Shown: positions 52,250 through 61,455, counted from the stretch's first letter. The stretch is DNA of 64,000 nt from DASSFZ01 sp035283185 (GCA_035283185.1 DATEUJ010000075.1:1-64000); one strand, 5' to 3'. Numbers and translations: made by a program. Notes: generated by a model from the sequence alone, not told the origin.

Positions 52250-52785
52250 TCAGTGTCCGGGCCCCCAGACGATTACAACGACAACAGTTGCCGCGACCGT
52301 GAGCAGGAAAGAATAGAGCTCCGCTCTCGGCGAGAGCGCGAACAGCTCGCCGGTGAAGTTCACCATGAAGTGAAACAGGATGGCCGACAGTGTGCTCCGC
52401 CCGGTGTTGTTGTAGATCCAGGTATACAGGATCGAATTGGCCGTGGCCCCTAGCATGAACAGCCAGAAGGACGGCGAGCCAAACCCCAGGCCATGCTGGT
52501 AGGTTCCCCGTACCATTTGAGGGGAATACGCCTGAAATCCACGATCCGCCGCCAGTAATCGCGGCGGCCCTCCCGATCCTGAGTGAGGTAGGTAAGCAGG
52601 ATCGCAGCGACGGCCGGCCCCAGCCCGCCGAGGGCATAAGCCACCATCAGCACCGGCGACTCGGTCAGGTTCGCGCCGGAGAGCGCGGCAGGGATGGTGA
52701 ACATCCACGACCAGGCATACGCCAGAGCGAAGTACACTCACGAACTTGTGAGTTTCGACTTGAAGATAGGGGTCTTCGCGTCCAT
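52250..52785 (-). pseudogene. Broken CPBP-family protease gene
   Basis: Reading begins at an ATG with AGAGGA: MDAKTPIFKSKLTSS, then an in-frame TGA (52738-52740), and continues VYFALAYAWSWMF up to RRIPLKWYG. Near 52.5 kb the homology jumps to another frame (TYQHGLGFGSPSFW, then FHFMVNFTGELFALSP), ending at WGPGH. The central part with EExxxR and the second motif is lost, perhaps 100 or more residues. The gene has a nonsense codon, a frameshift and a deletion. Confidence 0.8.
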
Positions 52786-52822
52786 CGCGTTCCTCTCTAG
52801 ATGATTAAAGTCGAACTTCTGC

Positions 52823-53168
52823 TCAACCGGGTGTGTGGCGCTCGATTAATTCGAGGGCGTCTTGCACCCTCGTCTCGATTCGGCAACGCCGCTTCGATGA
52901 GTGCCCGCGCCGCATCCAGCGTGCGCCCATACTGCGTCAGGGGGACATTGATGCAGTGGAAGACGACATCCACTCCTTCCAATGCCCGACGCACGTCGGC
53001 GACGTTCATGGCATCGCCGGTCACAACTACCGCCGACACGTCAGGCAGCATCCGGTGAAACTTTTCTGCATCGCGCACCAAGGCACGGACTTGCTTGTCC
53101 TCGGCGGCGAGCGCTCGCACGAGCGCACTGCCAATCGCACCAGTAGCGCCGATGATCAAATACTGCAT
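52823..53168 (-). pseudogene. Broken NAD(P)-dependent epimerase-type gene
   Basis: The N-terminus is good: MQYLIIGATGAIGSALVRAL, with a GGAGGT ribosome-binding site, through VDVVFHCINVP. After about residue 95 the reading leaves the family; a different frame then reads VQDALELIERHTPG and a stop, the probable original end. Most of the middle is gone, so this is an internal deletion with a frameshift. A product of the shifted frame would run to 52797. Confidence 0.75.
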
Positions 53169-53263
53169 TCGGTGACCTCCTGATCACTGCAGCGGGTTTT
53201 GAAACATTCAATCCTTTGATCCGTTCAACCGGAAAGAACCACGCCAATGCTCACCGGCCATGC

Positions 53264-55093
53264 TCACTCTGATACAAGTCCCGGTACGTCAGGCACCTCG
53301 TCGGCGTATAGCCAACCGTCGAAGAACTCATCCAGTTGCTCACCGCTCACTTCTTCCGCCACAGCGATGAAATCCTCCGTGCCGGCGTTAGTATGCCGAT
53401 AGCAGCCTGTATACATTCGCAGAATACGAAAGAATGTCTCGTCACCGACGCGCAGCCGCAGGGCGTGCAGCGTCAGCGCCCCCCGCCGATACACTCCGGG
53501 ATTCAGCAGCCGATCGGGCGTCGGCGCGCCGGGCGGCGTCATGACCGATTGGAGGACGTCTTCGCCACGCGCGTCGTAAGCCAGGATGGTGACCAATGCC
53601 TCGAAGGCCTGCCGCCCGGTCGTGTGCTCTGCGCCCGGCGATTCCAGCAGCACGATGACTTCCTCTCCGGACAGGTTGCGGTCCGGCAGCGCGCGCAGCG
53701 CTGCCACCACCTGATCGCGAGACAGCACCCGAGCGCCGCCCGGCTGAGGATCGGCTTGAAGGGTTTCGAGCGGTTCCAGGATGGCGTCAGGGTTGCCGAG
53801 CAGACCCAGTATCTGCTCACTGGACAGATCGTTCACGTTCAACATGCGCAGCAATGCCAGCACCTGGGCACCCGACAGGTCGTCAAACGGCGTCTCTCCC
53901 CGCACGAAACTCCCGCCTGAGGCAACTTCTTGATACGTTCGTCGAACGACCTAGTCGTACACCACCGGTCCGGCCGTGTGCTCCAGCCACAGCCAGCCCG
54001 CGTAGGTAGCGAAGCCTTCGTTGAGCCAGATGTCCGACCAGCGCATCAGGCTGACGCTATTTCCAAACCACTGGTGCGCGAGTTCGTGTGCCGCGATGAT
54101 CTCGGCGCGGTCTTCCGGCGGCAGACGGTCGTCCATCGCCGCCAGGTCTTCCAGCAGGTGCCCCGTCAACACCGTCATTGTCTGCGCTTCGAGTCCACCG
54201 TGCCCCTCTCCGCCGACCACGGCCACGCCGTATGCCTCGAACGGATACGCCCCGAAGCGCTCGCTAAAGAATGCGATCATGTCCGCCGTGCGATCCAGGA
54301 TCGCCGAGGCCACATTCGCGAAGCCCTCCGAAACGTAATGGCGAATCGGCAGGCCACCTGGCCCCACTGCTTCCTGAACGATGAACCGGCCGACGTTGAC
54401 CGTGCTCAGATAACTCGCCATCGGGTCGCGCGCTTCCCAGACGTAGGTGACGACGTTGCCGTGCTTGATCGTTTGCTTCAGCACGCCGTTGGCGGCGACG
54501 AGATATGGTCGAGGCACCGTGATGCGAAAGGTGTACGTCGCCTTGTCGGATGGATGCGCATTGACCGGGTACCACGTCGGCGCGCCGGAGGGTTCGCCGT
54601 TCATCACGTAAGCGCCATCCGCGTGGAACGCCCAGCTGAGATCGAACGGAGCATCGTCCAGTTCAACACCCTCGCCCGGTGTGCCGTGATACGCGACGAC
54701 CGTGGTGAACGTTTCAGCGGCGCGCAGCGGCTCGCTGGGCGTAATGGCGAGCTCCCAACCAGAACGACTGTACATCGATGGCGTGCCGTTCACCGTGACG
54801 GCATCGATCTCGAAACCGGCGAAGTCGAGATTGAAAGCGCTCATGTCTTGCGTCGCCTGCGCTTCGATCGTCGCCGTGCCCAACAGCGTCTGGCGCGCCA
54901 CGTCGACGGACAGTTCCAGCGTGTAGTGCTCGACGTCGTAGCCGCCATTGCCCAGGCCGGGATAGAACGGATCGCCGGCGCTGTCTGCACCGGGCCTGGG
55001 TGTCGATGCCGGCTGGCAACAGACCAAGATCGCTACCGCGGCGAGAATGCCCAGTCGACCGACCACACCACTGATGCGATGCTTGTTGCTCAT
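53264..55093 (-). pseudogene. M1-family metallopeptidase gene interrupted by an in-frame TAG
   Basis: The start has a lipoprotein signal (AILVCC). The catalytic part has GGLEAQT and HELAHQWFGNS with NEGFATYAG, the HExxH-x18-E zinc site. A TAG at 53951-53953 follows HTAGPVVYD, and the same frame goes on VVRRTYQEVASGGSF to the usual C-terminal half (GALTLHALRLRVGD ... YADEVPDVPG). The C-terminal part has an extra segment of about 80-90 residues with repeated (L)SxxQVLxLLx units. A single base change would restore the gene. Confidence 0.85.
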
Positions 55094-55113
55094 GCCCGAC
55101 TCTCAAAAAAGAC

Positions 55114-56601
55114 TCAGTAGTTGCTCGCGTACGTGTCGTCCAAGACCCTGGTCATGACCGAGGCGAACGCCGCCGGTTCCTCGAACAAGGGCCGATGGCC
55201 CGAATGTTCGAAGATGGTCATCTCCTTTGACGGCGCTTCGAGCATTTCGAACCACTGTTTGGCCAGGACAGCCCGGCCCCTGGCTTCGTGCTTACCGATC
55301 ACGATGTACACGGGGACGTCGAGGCTGGTCACGTAGCTTCGGAAGTCAATGTCCTGTAGCTGGGGGTAGAGGACCGAGAACGTGTCGAGAAAGGCCCGCA
55401 ATCCGTTAATCCGGTCCATCAGCGAGTTTTCAGGCACGAACAGGTTGCCCGGCATCTCCTTGCTCGTGTCCAGCTCCGGGTAGGGGTTCCAGTCGTGCTC
55501 ATGAGAGATAGCTGGCTCGTAGTCGAGGAGGTCCTCGTAGGGCGGTGGCCCGTTCTGGCGCAATGTGTCGGCAAGAGCATCGTTGCCGGTGCGTTCCGCC
55601 CATGCCAGGGTATCCTCGTAGAACATGATGTCGGTTTCCCGCTGGCTGACCATCTGCCCGGTGCCCACATAGGCGTGGAACAGCTCAGGGTGCTGTTGCA
55701 GGGCGAGCACCCCGAGGGTGGTGCCCCAGGAGTTGCCGACCAGGTAGATCTTGTCCTGACCGAACCGCTGCCGCAGGTAGTTGGTCACCTCGATGGTATC
55801 GGCCACCATCTGCTCGAGGGTCAGTGTCTCCACCGGGTCGAGGGCCGAATAGGACTTGCCCGCGCCGCGTTGCTCCCAGGCGACGACGACGAAGTCCTGT
55901 TCCAGCCCGACGTCGGCGCGCATGGCGCCGAGGTCGGTGCCGCCAGGCCCGCCGGCCAGGTACAGCAGGACGGGGTTGTCGATGCTCCTCCCCCGGATCA
56001 TCAGCGCCTGGTCATGACCGCCGATTGGGACGGTGATCAACTCGGCGATGCTGCCGGGCAGTAGTTCGCCGTCGGGACCGACGATCGGATGAGTGGTGGC
56101 AGGACGGGCGACCAAGACGGCAACCCCTATCAGTGCCAGGGTGGCGAGACCGGTGAGCGTCCAGCCGGCGATTCCCATGCCGGCCGACGCCTCTCTCCCA
56201 AGACGGGCCGCAAGCCAGACGCCGTAGACGGCGCCCAGGATCATCGGCGCCAGGACGAGCACACCGTGAACCAGGCGTCCTACGACGAACGCGATGACGC
56301 CGTAGGTCGAACCGAGGTGAATGCCGTCGACGGTGGGACCACTGACCCCAAGCCGGGCGAGTTCGAACACAACGGCAAACACCGCCGGTGTGACAAGCAT
56401 GCTCCAACGGCTGCCCATGACGAGACCGGCTAGCATACCAATAACGAGGGCTGCCGCCATCGACGTGAGCGCCTGGGGCGTTGTTATCGGGCCGCGAGGG
56501 GTGAGCCAGGCGCTGATCAACCCGGCACCGGCCGCTATCCCCACTGCGATGGCGAGTCCTATTCGCCAGTCCGACCAGAACGACTCGAATACTGTGCGCA
56601 T
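55114..56601 (-). CDS. Membrane-anchored alpha/beta hydrolase (proline iminopeptidase-like)
   Basis: Five or so N-terminal helices (about 12-165) are joined to an S33-type hydrolase domain: LYLAGGPGGTDLG oxyanion part, WEQRGAGKS, nucleophile GNSWGT, catalytic His in EHSGHRPL. The combination of membrane domain with a prolyl-peptidase-like fold is seen in uncharacterised proteins. Substrate unknown. Confidence 0.85.
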   Translation of the reverse strand: MRTVFESFWSDWRIGLAIAVGIAAGAGLISAWLTPRGPITTPQALTSMAAALVIGMLAGLVMGSRWSMLVTPAVFAVVFELARLGVSGPTVDGIHLGSTYGVIAFVVGRLVHGVLVLAPMILGAVYGVWLAARLGREASAGMGIAGWTLTGLATLALIGVAVLVARPATTHPIVGPDGELLPGSIAELITVPIGGHDQALMIRGRSIDNPVLLYLAGGPGGTDLGAMRADVGLEQDFVVVAWEQRGAGKSYSALDPVETLTLEQMVADTIEVTNYLRQRFGQDKIYLVGNSWGTTLGVLALQQHPELFHAYVGTGQMVSQRETDIMFYEDTLAWAERTGNDALADTLRQNGPPPYEDLLDYEPAISHEHDWNPYPELDTSKEMPGNLFVPENSLMDRINGLRAFLDTFSVLYPQLQDIDFRSYVTSLDVPVYIVIGKHEARGRAVLAKQWFEMLEAPSKEMTIFEHSGHRPLFEEPAAFASVMTRVLDDTYASNY

Positions 56602-56681
56602 GATAAGCCTCTTTCTTTCATTGATGAGCCAGTGCCGCCCAACGGCGTATTGGGCGGCTGGAGCTACCCAGGCTCGCCCGG

Positions 56682-57956
56682 TTAGGACGGAGCCGACTGA
56701 AGTCTCGGAGCCAAGCTAGTTGCCCAGGCGCGGATTGCAGTCCAGTCCCTAATGTCGCTTGCTGGCTCCTTGCCGGCCATCTTGTTGAGGGGGAAGCCAA
56801 GCTTCGCAGGGTCGTACTTGCCGCCAAACATCTCGAGTGCGATAGGCTTGAACCAAGGGTGCTTCGCGAGCTCCTTGTCGAGCTGAGAGCGCGAGTCTTC
56901 CCATTCCTTCTCGTCGTGGGGGTCGTGCACTGGGCCGAGTGCGAACACCGCCACGGGCCGTTCCACTAGCTCTCGACGGTGGCGAGAAAGGAAGCCAAGC
57001 GCATCCTTGTGCCAATGGAACATGAAGAGCGGCGCCCCCAATACAACCGCCCTGTACCTTGCGAGTGTACGCACTTTCCGCATGGGCTGAATATCTACTT
57101 CAAGCCCACATTCGCGCAGCGTCGCCGCGACTGCCTCGGCAACTTCCTGCGTTGAACCGTAACGGGTGGCATAGGCTACAAGCACTGAAGCTGACATGTT
57201 ACCTCCTGGTTGTTTGGGAAGCGTCTTTCCTTCGAGACGCCTTAGCTGGTAGAGCCTCCAACCGACCAAGACAAACCATATCACCAGGAACAGGGCATTC
57301 GGAAGAATCACGAGGAGCGCGACAATTGCCGATGTCGTCAGAGCTTGTCTGAGATAATCGGCCAATGACAGTGCATATGCCAGAATTCCCACATAGGCGG
57401 TTAACCTGCTGAAGGATTTGCTCTGGAACATGACCGATGAGACTATCAGGCCCGCAACGGACACCAGGAAGAGGCCCATGTTGAAACCACCAACGGCGCG
57501 TTGGTTTGTATTGGCCAGCAGTGCCTGCCCTGCCGCCAAGAACGTTGATCTCTCCGCGTCTGTCGTCGCAGCCGCGTACTGGTTGCTGAGGGAAAGCATG
57601 GCGAAGGGATTATTCGTTGCGAGAAAGATCCCAATCCCCAGGAGGGCAAAGGTCAGAGCGATTACCATAAGGCCTTGATTGGCTTTTCTGAGCACAACGT
57701 AGAGGGCGAGAAATACTATAATGAACATGACGTACATCGGAACTTCCAAACCCCAAAAGTCCAGAAGTCCGATGAGCTTATTTCTTTGGAACAGCGTGAA
57801 CCAGCCGCTTACCGTGCCAGGTTGCGGATAGAAAGCGAGACCAATAACCTCGCTCAGGGTTAACACTGCCACGATCAAGGCTGCCGCGCCGCCGAGTTTG
57901 TAGAGGCTCTTATAGGTGGAGTCGGCGGTATCGGCATTATTAACTTGATCCATCAT
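56682..57956 (-). CDS. DUF4386 membrane protein fused to a flavodoxin domain
   Basis: Residues 1-250 form a DUF4386-type membrane region of about six or seven helices. The rest is a flavodoxin-like domain: SVLVAYATRYGSTQEVAEAVA, then VLGAPLFMFHWHKDAL. An ideal AGGAGG box and ATG (57195-57197) lie exactly at the join in the same frame, so a separate 171-residue flavodoxin may also be made. Possibly two genes that lost the stop between them. Confidence 0.8.
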   Translation of the reverse strand: MMDQVNNADTADSTYKSLYKLGGAAALIVAVLTLSEVIGLAFYPQPGTVSGWFTLFQRNKLIGLLDFWGLEVPMYVMFIIVFLALYVVLRKANQGLMVIALTFALLGIGIFLATNNPFAMLSLSNQYAAATTDAERSTFLAAGQALLANTNQRAVGGFNMGLFLVSVAGLIVSSVMFQSKSFSRLTAYVGILAYALSLADYLRQALTTSAIVALLVILPNALFLVIWFVLVGWRLYQLRRLEGKTLPKQPGGNMSASVLVAYATRYGSTQEVAEAVAATLRECGLEVDIQPMRKVRTLARYRAVVLGAPLFMFHWHKDALGFLSRHRRELVERPVAVFALGPVHDPHDEKEWEDSRSQLDKELAKHPWFKPIALEMFGGKYDPAKLGFPLNKMAGKEPASDIRDWTAIRAWATSLAPRLQSAPS

Positions 57957-58386
57957 TTTCAGTCATCCTTTCCCTTTTTGTCCAATAAGCAACCAGCGTC
58001 GCCGCCCAACTGGTGATACGCGGCCTCAGCCAGAGTAACAGCAGGATAACGATGTTGACAATGGCGCCGGCGGAGGCAACACGCCAATCCAGGAGAGTGA
58101 GCATGAGCGAAAGCAGAGTCGCTGCCATCAGCACGGACTGCCACCGATTCCGGCGCGCCAGCCACGCGATTGCGGCAAGCACAAACCCAATGCCCGCGAC
58201 GGCCCACAACAAGCCGAAAACCCACATGCCGCGCTCGCCCAGATCCCAGCGGCCATCGAGCAGGATGGTCTTGTATTCCAATCCCTGGACTTCGCCCAGC
58301 TTCATGTAGACGACCGCGCCCATTAAGTGGACGAGGCCATGTAAGATAAGAACAATTGACGTGAAGATGGTAACGATTCTTGACAT
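57940..58386 (-). CDS. Small four-helix membrane protein
   Basis: A 148-residue protein with helices at the start (VLILHGLVHLMGAVVYM), middle and end. HGLVHL suggests a His-rich first helix. No family known. An AAGGAG box precedes the ATG. It overlaps the start of the DUF4386-flavodoxin gene by 17 bases. Confidence 0.75.
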   Translation of the reverse strand: MSRIVTIFTSIVLILHGLVHLMGAVVYMKLGEVQGLEYKTILLDGRWDLGERGMWVFGLLWAVAGIGFVLAAIAWLARRNRWQSVLMAATLLSLMLTLLDWRVASAGAIVNIVILLLLWLRPRITSWAATLVAYWTKRERMTENDGSS

Positions 58387-58409
58387 GACCTTCTCCTTGT
58401 ATACAACTC

Positions 58410-59219
58410 TTATGGGCCCTTCGCCCGAATGTATTTTTCCACATCCACGTTGTAGACCACTTCCTCAACCGTGAAGACCGCCCAGGGGGAACCCTCATCA
58501 AACCAGGTGAGCGCGGTGACCATGGGGATCGTGCTTCCATTGACGGCGCTCCATTCCTCAACTGCATTGAGCCAAAGAGTCTTATCACGACTGTCATGTT
58601 CTTTGTAGCGCATGGATTCCATCAAGCGCAGCAAACCGCTCTCCGGATCGAAGCGCGCTGCAAAACGTTCCTGCGTCTTTCCGAAAGGCACTGCCAGAAC
58701 AGCCGTATCTTCATCAACAGGCTCCCACCGTGCCTGCGAATCTGTAATCCATACGGATGGCATCCAAATGGTTTCAGCCCACAGCGCCAGGTTGGCGCCC
58801 TGGTCCACCTTTGGGCCCTCGCTCACGCCAAACGGCAGTTCCAGGCGGCAGGTGCCGTCCAGAAAGTGTTCGTTGACCTTCATCAGCGGCACGCCGAAGA
58901 AGGTGGCTTCGATGTAATGGCGATAGTCTTTGCCGGCATCATGCGTGAAACGAAACCGCGTCGGAAAGGTGATACCCTTTACCCGCAGATGACCCCGCCC
59001 GCTGATGACCGCAGACTCGATCAGCGGCACGTCCTCGCCGTAGATCCGACGGTAGAAGCGCTCCACAGGCGCAGGCAAGCCATCGGGCAGAGGCACGTTT
59101 TCCAGCGTTGGGGTCTGCTGGGGAAACGCAGGAAAGGGAGCAGGTTTGATCCGCAATCCCAGCCAACCCAGGAAGATGAGGAGAGCAAGGATACCTACAA
59201 GGATGATAATGATCGTCAC
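58410..59219 (-). CDS. DUF6544-type membrane-anchored protein
   Basis: N-terminal helix (about 3-22) and a large globular domain with PAPVERFYRRIYGEDVP, then GVPLMKVNEHFLDG, and WAETIWMPSVW. This matches the DUF6544 (formerly DUF6920-like) family, whose role is unknown. Its start overlaps the ancestral end of the frameshifted flavodoxin by ATGA. Confidence 0.75.
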   Translation of the reverse strand: MTIIIILVGILALLIFLGWLGLRIKPAPFPAFPQQTPTLENVPLPDGLPAPVERFYRRIYGEDVPLIESAVISGRGHLRVKGITFPTRFRFTHDAGKDYRHYIEATFFGVPLMKVNEHFLDGTCRLELPFGVSEGPKVDQGANLALWAETIWMPSVWITDSQARWEPVDEDTAVLAVPFGKTQERFAARFDPESGLLRLMESMRYKEHDSRDKTLWLNAVEEWSAVNGSTIPMVTALTWFDEGSPWAVFTVEEVVYNVDVEKYIRAKGP

Positions 59220-59736
59220 GTTCTCGCCTCATTCCTCAGCGCATCGGCGATGGCCGAGGCCCATGCGGTGATGGCACCCAATCCCGGAAGTCGCCGAGCG
59301 GGGCCTTGATGCCCTTGACGATCAGTCTCTCGGGCAGGCTGAGTTCCTTCATGTCCAGCGCGCCGTGGAAGAAGGCGATGTCGCGGGGCCGGATGTGGTC
59401 GGCGATGGGTTGCAGCGCTTCGGGGAAGCGAAAGCCTTTCATCAACTCGACTGGATCGCCCTCGCCCGTCGGGCCGCTCGAAAAGAGCCACACCGGCCGC
59501 TCGGCCAGCGTCTTCTCGCTGGCCTCCAGGAACGTCGCCGCCTCCTGGCGCCATTGGCCGGCGTACACCGCGCTGCCAAACACAACTGCCTGGTACGGGG
59601 TCACGTCGCTGACGCGATCCGCAGGCAGCACGTCGGCACGCAGACCTGCTTGACGAAGCACTTGACCAATCTTCTCGGCAATCTCCTCCGTTGCGCCGTG
59701 CTTGCTGGCGTAGGCCACCAAGATTCTCTTGTCCAT
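59216..59736 (-). pseudogene. Flavodoxin-domain protein with C-terminal frameshift
   Basis: Reading MDKRILVAYASKHGATEEIAEKIG with a GGAGG box is a normal menaquinone-dependent-oxidase/flavodoxin start, and continues to APLGDFRDW. There it leaves the family into VPSPHGPRP; another frame goes on AITAWASAIADALRNEAR and stops at 59216, overlapping the next gene by ATGA. One lost base near 59.28 kb explains it. The translated product would end at 59236 with only the last helix altered, so some function may remain. Confidence 0.8.
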
Positions 59737-59769
59737 CACGTTCCTCCGTTCAAGTTTGAGGTCACTCAT

Positions 59770-59869
59770 GCCTTCAGCCTACAGCAAACTCTCTCCAGAC
59801 GCATCGGGCGTCTGAAGAGAGTTCAAACTGGCCGGGCGGTTAGTTTTCGACCTGGTCAGGTGACCAGGT
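59770..59869. repeat. Structured intergenic element, copy B
   Basis: It holds the hairpin CTCTCTCCAGACGC-ATCGG-GCGTCTGAAGAGAG (59789-59821, paired with one wobble on the minus-strand transcript) and the perfect 20-base palindrome ACCTGGTCAGGTGACCAGGT (59850-59869). The palindrome overlaps the stop codon of the LuxR-type regulator. It lies upstream of the flavodoxin gene. Same plan as copy A near 52.1 kb. Confidence 0.75.
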
Positions 59870-60497
59870 GGTGTTGCACCGCCAGCGCCACGGCTTCGGT
59901 GCGGCTGGAGGCGTTCAACTTGGCGAGGATGCTGCTGACGTGGAACTTGACCGTCGATTGGCTGACGACCAGGCGCTCGGCGATTTGAGGGTTGCTCAAG
60001 CCCTGTACCATGAGCGCCAGCACTTCCCGCTCGCGTTCGGTCAACTCATACTTGGAAGCAGGCGGCTGCGTGGTGGCGTGGATCAACGCCTCGGCGGCTT
60101 CGGGCGCCAGCGTCGGCCGGCCGGCGTGCGCGGCGCGGATCGCGTCGGCCAGATCGTCCGCCGACACGTTCTTCAACAGGTAGCCGATCGCGCCTGCGCG
60201 TAACGCGCGCTGAATCAGGTCTTCTTCGCGAAAACTGGTCAGCGCGAGCACCTGGATGTCCGGGCAGGCTGTGCGAAGCGCCTGCGTCGCCGCCGCGCCG
60301 TCCAGGCCCGGCATCACCATATCCATCAACACGACATCGGGCCGAACCTCGCCGCACATGCGAATGGCTTCTTCGCCGCTCTCGGCTTCGCCCGCCAGTT
60401 CGAGATCGTCGAAGGCGGACAGAAACGCGCCCAGTCCGCTGCGCACCACGGCGTGATCGTCGACGATCATCACGCGAATCGGTTTCACATCAGACAT
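59856..60497 (-). CDS. LuxR-family response regulator
   Basis: Receiver with DD pair, phospho-Asp in VVLMDMVMPGLDG and lysine in YLLKNV; output helix-turn-helix with LTEREREVLALMVQGLSNPQIAERL and VSQSTVKFHVSSIL. The ATG is placed after AAGGAG; the longer start is weaker. It overlaps the gene upstream by eight bases and is probably the partner of the GAF-domain kinase at the window edge. Confidence 0.92.
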   Translation of the reverse strand: MSDVKPIRVMIVDDHAVVRSGLGAFLSAFDDLELAGEAESGEEAIRMCGEVRPDVVLMDMVMPGLDGAAATQALRTACPDIQVLALTSFREEDLIQRALRAGAIGYLLKNVSADDLADAIRAAHAGRPTLAPEAAEALIHATTQPPASKYELTEREREVLALMVQGLSNPQIAERLVVSQSTVKFHVSSILAKLNASSRTEAVALAVQHHLVT

Positions 60498-61455
60498 GAT
60501 CGCTCCTTCCAAGACCCGTCAGGTTTTCAAGACCTGACGGGGCTATTTCGCTCGCGGGCACGAACGTCCGCCGGCCGAAGCGCGTGAGCAGCACCGCGCC
60601 CAGCCCGACCGCCATCGCCGCGAGCGGAATCAGGCTGAACAGGCCCGGCAGCAGCCCTACCCCATTGACGACAAGCATAAACAGCACGACGCCGAACGCT
60701 GCCGCCGCGCCTGGCGTGATATTCCACTTCAACCGGCGCGCGACGCGCTGCCCCACCATTGCGCCGATGGCGATCCAGCCGTAGGCAATCGACGCGAACA
60801 GCGCCAGGATGCCCAGCAGCGCGACGGGAATGAGAATGACGGTGAACGCCATGAGCACCAGCAGCGACAGCGACACGACGCCGACGAGCAGGCCCATCGC
60901 GCCAGACACGACCGGATGTCGGGCGATGGCTTCGCCGATACGCGCGACTGGCTTCGGCCTGAACTTCACGGCCGCAAACGCGAGCGCCGCCAGCACGACC
61001 GTCTGAAGGGCAAATCCTCTCAACCGCTCGCCGAGCCGCTGCTCCGGCCAGACCGGGCTCAGCGCCTCGCGCATGCCTGCGCCGGCATTGACCTGTCCGT
61101 TGATCGTCGCCTGCGGCGACCGGGCGAAGGTATCGCCCCCCACAGTGAGGTTGCCGCCGACCGTCGCATCCGGCCCCAGCGTCAAGTCGCCGTCGAAGCA
61201 CAACACGTCGCCGCTCACCTCGCCGTCCACTTCGAGCGCGCCGCCCAGCAGGTACACCGAGCCGGTCACGCGCGAGCCGCGTGCCAGCATCACCTTCCCG
61301 CCAAACACGACGAGTTCGCCGTCGATGATGTCACCTTCGTCAAAGCCGTGCGCGCCATCCAGAACCACTGTGCCGCTATAGATGTTGTGCCCCGCGCAGG
61401 CGGACAGCGTCAGCGTGGCGAGCAGCATCAGCCCGGTGACGAGCACCCGTTTCAT
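60490..61455 (-). CDS. Polymer-forming (bactofilin-like) lipoprotein with membrane helices
   Basis: Lipobox LSAC near residue 17 is followed by a right-handed repeat region of short beta turns (GELVVFGGKVMLARGSRVTG, then LEVDGEVSGDVLCFDG), as in bactofilin-like proteins, and four or five C-terminal helices. Function unknown; such proteins often sit beside regulators. The last residues are encoded by a CCCGTCAGGT repeat. Confidence 0.75.
   Translation of the reverse strand: MKRVLVTGLMLLATLTLSACAGHNIYSGTVVLDGAHGFDEGDIIDGELVVFGGKVMLARGSRVTGSVYLLGGALEVDGEVSGDVLCFDGDLTLGPDATVGGNLTVGGDTFARSPQATINGQVNAGAGMREALSPVWPEQRLGERLRGFALQTVVLAALAFAAVKFRPKPVARIGEAIARHPVVSGAMGLLVGVVSLSLLVLMAFTVILIPVALLGILALFASIAYGWIAIGAMVGQRVARRLKWNITPGAAAAFGVVLFMLVVNGVGLLPGLFSLIPLAAMAVGLGAVLLTRFGRRTFVPASEIAPSGLENLTGLGRSDHV
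60515..60541. repeat. CCCGTCAGGT/ACCTGACGGG inverted repeat
   Basis: A perfect 10-bp inverted repeat with a 7-base loop lies within the end of the bactofilin-like gene and just before the LuxR-type regulator start. It is related to the 51.1-kb palindrome. Confidence 0.65.

Noticed and set aside
52738..52740. TGA recoding (selenocysteine or glycine) in the CPBP gene
   Set aside because: The gene also has a frameshift and deletion, and TGA is a common stop in intact genes of the window.
53951..53953. TAG recoding (pyrrolysine or suppressor) in the M1 peptidase
   Set aside because: TAG is used as a normal stop by other genes here (for example tatA) and no recoding signal was seen; nonsense mutation or sequencing error is simpler.
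53930..55120. Long plus-strand frame opposite the M1 peptidase
   Set aside because: Shadow frame; HExxH and lipobox are on the minus strand.
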